Positions 61,886 to 64,000 of a DNA stretch of 64,000 nt are shown one piece after another. The notes under the pieces were generated by a model that made no database searches, had not been told where the DNA came from, and worked only from the letters and a program-made list of their open reading frames with translations. This stretch comes from Pipra filicauda (Eukaryota > Chordata > Aves > Passeriformes > Pipridae). The DNA lies in assembly GCF_003945595.2 (NCBI RefSeq), contig NW_024103874.1, positions 692,001 to 756,000 of the forward strand, in the 5' to 3' direction. The position numbers and the translations under genes are program-made. Each line of letters begins with the position of its first letter. The stretch's first letter is position 1.

Positions 61886-62151
61886 AGCTTTTCTAAATAC
61901 AACATACATTTTTTTCCTTAGTTTATTAAATGTTTTGATAACATTGTTTTCAATTACATTGGAAAAAAAAAATCCACCACTTTCTTTTTGTTTTTTCTTT
62001 TTTTTTTTGTACTTTCCTGTCTTGGGTTCCATATATTTAATGAGAACTTTCTTATTTTGGTTACTGCAGTTATTTATTTGTTCAGGAAAGCCTTTGCTTC
62101 ATCCTGTTGGTAAAGCATCAAGATTGGAATATTTGCATTGTTTATTAAAGT

Positions 62152-62157
62152 AATAAA
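62152..62157 (+). terminator. PFDN4 polyadenylation signal
   Basis: AATAAA lies 267 bp after the PFDN4 stop and is followed within about 20-40 bases by a GT/T-rich downstream element (TGTGTTGTAG and a T-rich run). It is the best 3' end for this transcript. Confidence 0.85.
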
Positions 62158-62179
62158 GTCAGGCATGTGTTGTAGTTTC

Positions 62180-64000
62180 CTTGGTCTTGTTTTCCACTCC
62201 TGAAAATGCTTAAGTATGAAAACAACAGGAATGGGGAATTTTTGATTTGCACTGTGATGGCTGTTTGATAAAAGCTTCTCTGGGATATACATGGCAGGAT
62301 TCAGCTGTGATGCTCTTTAGCTGGTTTTACCAGCCTTCCTGGAACTCCTAAATGCATCTTTTGTGTTTCAGTCTTAGCTCAGGCAGCTCAGGGATCAGTG
62401 TTTACACTGATAACTTGGTGCACAATGTGGCAGCAAATTGACAGAGGAGAAAGAAAGGCTTTTTAAAGCTCACACTGATATTGAAGAAAAGCTTTTGGAG
62501 TCACCATATTCAGTCATTTACTACTCTGTATTTGGAATCACAAAAGATGCTGTAAGTCACAGTAGTGAGTCTTACCTTCTAATTTTCCTCAACAGTCAGT
62601 TTCTAAATCCACATTTATAGACCAAATTGATGTCAGAATTGTTCCTGGGTGATGTTGCTATGTCAGCATCAATCCCTGAAACTACACCTCCATCACTAGG
62701 TGGAGCTGAATGTCATTTTAAATGTCTCAATTGGCTGACTCACAGCCTTAAAAAAAAGGTGTTGTCTCACTTTTGGACTTTTGGCTGCTTTGATTAATGT
62801 ATTTCTCCACCTGCTCATTATGACTTGACTTTTAAAAATTAAATCTTAGCACACTTTCTAAGCTATTTCCCGAAACAGTGGACAGAGAATTCAGCTGGCC
62901 AAATATTAATCTTCAGTTGCTATTCTTAATAGAAATAATCAGATTTGAGATGAGTATATTTTTATAAAATTACTAATACCAAGCAATCCTGTGTCAGTTG
63001 TGCAGCATCTCCTCTTCAAGCAGTGTGAATGTTGTGGTTTTAATTCAAGCCTGTGCCTCAGGAAACACTCCCAAGTTTTTCCTTATTTCCTGAGCGAATG
63101 GTTCAGCTCCTCTTAGATACAGTGTGGTTGTTGCAGCCATGGAAACTCTGCTGCTCTCTCGGGGGCAAATTTGGTGTGTTATCCAACATCCAGTGCACTT
63201 TATAAACCCAAGAACATGTGAAAGAGTTTTTTTCCCAGGTGAAAACTGCTGGAGTTTGATCCATAACGAGCAGCACCCAGCAGATGGCATCAAAGAACTG
63301 GGAATGCCGGTTTTTTGGCAAGGCCATGCCAGGCTGGGAGTGCCACTGCTGGTGTTAGTGAAGTGAAGCTTTGGCTGCAGGGGTCACAGATTGGTGGGTG
63401 CCAGTTTAAAATTCCCTGCTGGGTGACTGCTGTGCCAGCACTGCTGTTCTGAGCGTGTCACAGCTCTGCAGGTATTTCTAAGGATTGGGATTTCCAGGTA
63501 GGCCACAGTATGGATATGGCTTCATTATGGAAAAGTCATAGAATGGTTTGGGTTGGAAGGGACCTTAAAGATGGTCTGGTTCCAACCCCCCAGCCATGGC
63601 AAGGTATGGTATTATCCCTGCTGTTCTTTGCTCCTAAAAGTGCAGTTTTCCATATATCCAGTGCTGGTGTTTAGGGAAGGCTGTTAAAGTGTCTTTGGGA
63701 GTGCCAGAGGTCTTGTTTTGTGCCACCATCCCCTTTTTGTCTCTTTCTTTAGGGTTTGATGTGTGTGATGCCTCTGGCCCATTTGCTTAGTCCTTACTTC
63801 ATAAATGTGGGTGCCTTTTTGCACCTGGGGTGTCCAGTTTCCTTGCATGGTTTGGACAACTGTGTTTGCAAGTCAGGCAAGTAATTGTGCAACAGAATTT
63901 TTCAGATTAGCCTCTGAATTTTTGTAATTTACAGAAATACTGTGCCAGGCTATCATTTGATATTTTTATATGTGTAAAAGAGAACATGCAGGAAACACTT
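62180..64000. other. Sequence downstream of PFDN4
   Basis: No gene recognised. It holds one short CR1 tail (63538-63606) and otherwise unremarkable sequence to the window end. Confidence 0.7.
63538..63606 (-). mobile_element. CR1 LINE tail, very short
   Basis: CATAGAATGGTTTGGGTTGG and AAGGGACCTTAAAGATGGTC are the reverse complement of a CR1 terminus; only about 70 bp remain. Confidence 0.88.

Noticed and set aside
1..64000. Search for CRISPR arrays, operons, prophage, tRNA or rRNA genes
   Set aside because: None seen; the window is a vertebrate nuclear locus with spliced genes.

Overview
This is a vertebrate nuclear locus, almost certainly from a bird. It carries many truncated CR1 LINE 3' ends (the main avian retroposon), one fragment of an avian endogenous-retrovirus LTR, short introns and compact intergenic spacing. 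The gene order matches human 20q13.2: BCAS1 (minus strand), CYP24A1 (minus strand), PFDN4 (plus strand). A songbird is plausible from the LTR type, but I cannot fix the species. Genes were identified by comparing hand-translated exons with remembered family proteins; no search was run.

Layout. (1) 1-10,695 is the 5' coding part of BCAS1 on the minus strand. Three coding exons are visible (10622-10695, 10436-10517, 1717-2273); the rest of the gene lies off the left edge. A possible non-coding first exon ends at 14392. (2) About 14.4-39.7 kb is intergenic: no convincing gene, several CR1 relics, one LTR fragment, small inverted repeats and an AT-rich block that could be an enhancer. (3) 39.7-49.0 kb is the complete CYP24A1 gene (vitamin D 24-hydroxylase) on the minus strand: 11 coding exons joining without frame conflict into 492 residues, a probable separate 3'UTR exon, a TATA box, an inverted CCAAT box and a candidate VDR/RXR site. 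(4) 49-59 kb separates the divergent CYP24A1 and PFDN4 promoters. It holds a GC-rich minisatellite, an (ATTT)n tract, a ~110-bp module present twice, and a (CCCAT)n-type array just upstream of PFDN4. (5) 59,113-62,180 is the complete PFDN4 gene (prefoldin subunit 4, 135 residues, four exons). (6) 62.2-64 kb is downstream sequence with one CR1 tail.

The three genes do not form a pathway. BCAS1 is a myelin/oligodendrocyte-associated membrane-periphery protein, CYP24A1 degrades active vitamin D in mitochondria, and PFDN4 is a cytosolic chaperone subunit; they are neighbours by ancestral synteny. I found no unknown multi-gene system. The observations most worth checking are a likely GC-AG splice donor in BCAS1, a CYP24A1 first intron made of a stop-free, frame-preserving minisatellite, a duplicated module interrupting a minisatellite upstream of CYP24A1, and a candidate proximal vitamin D response element.
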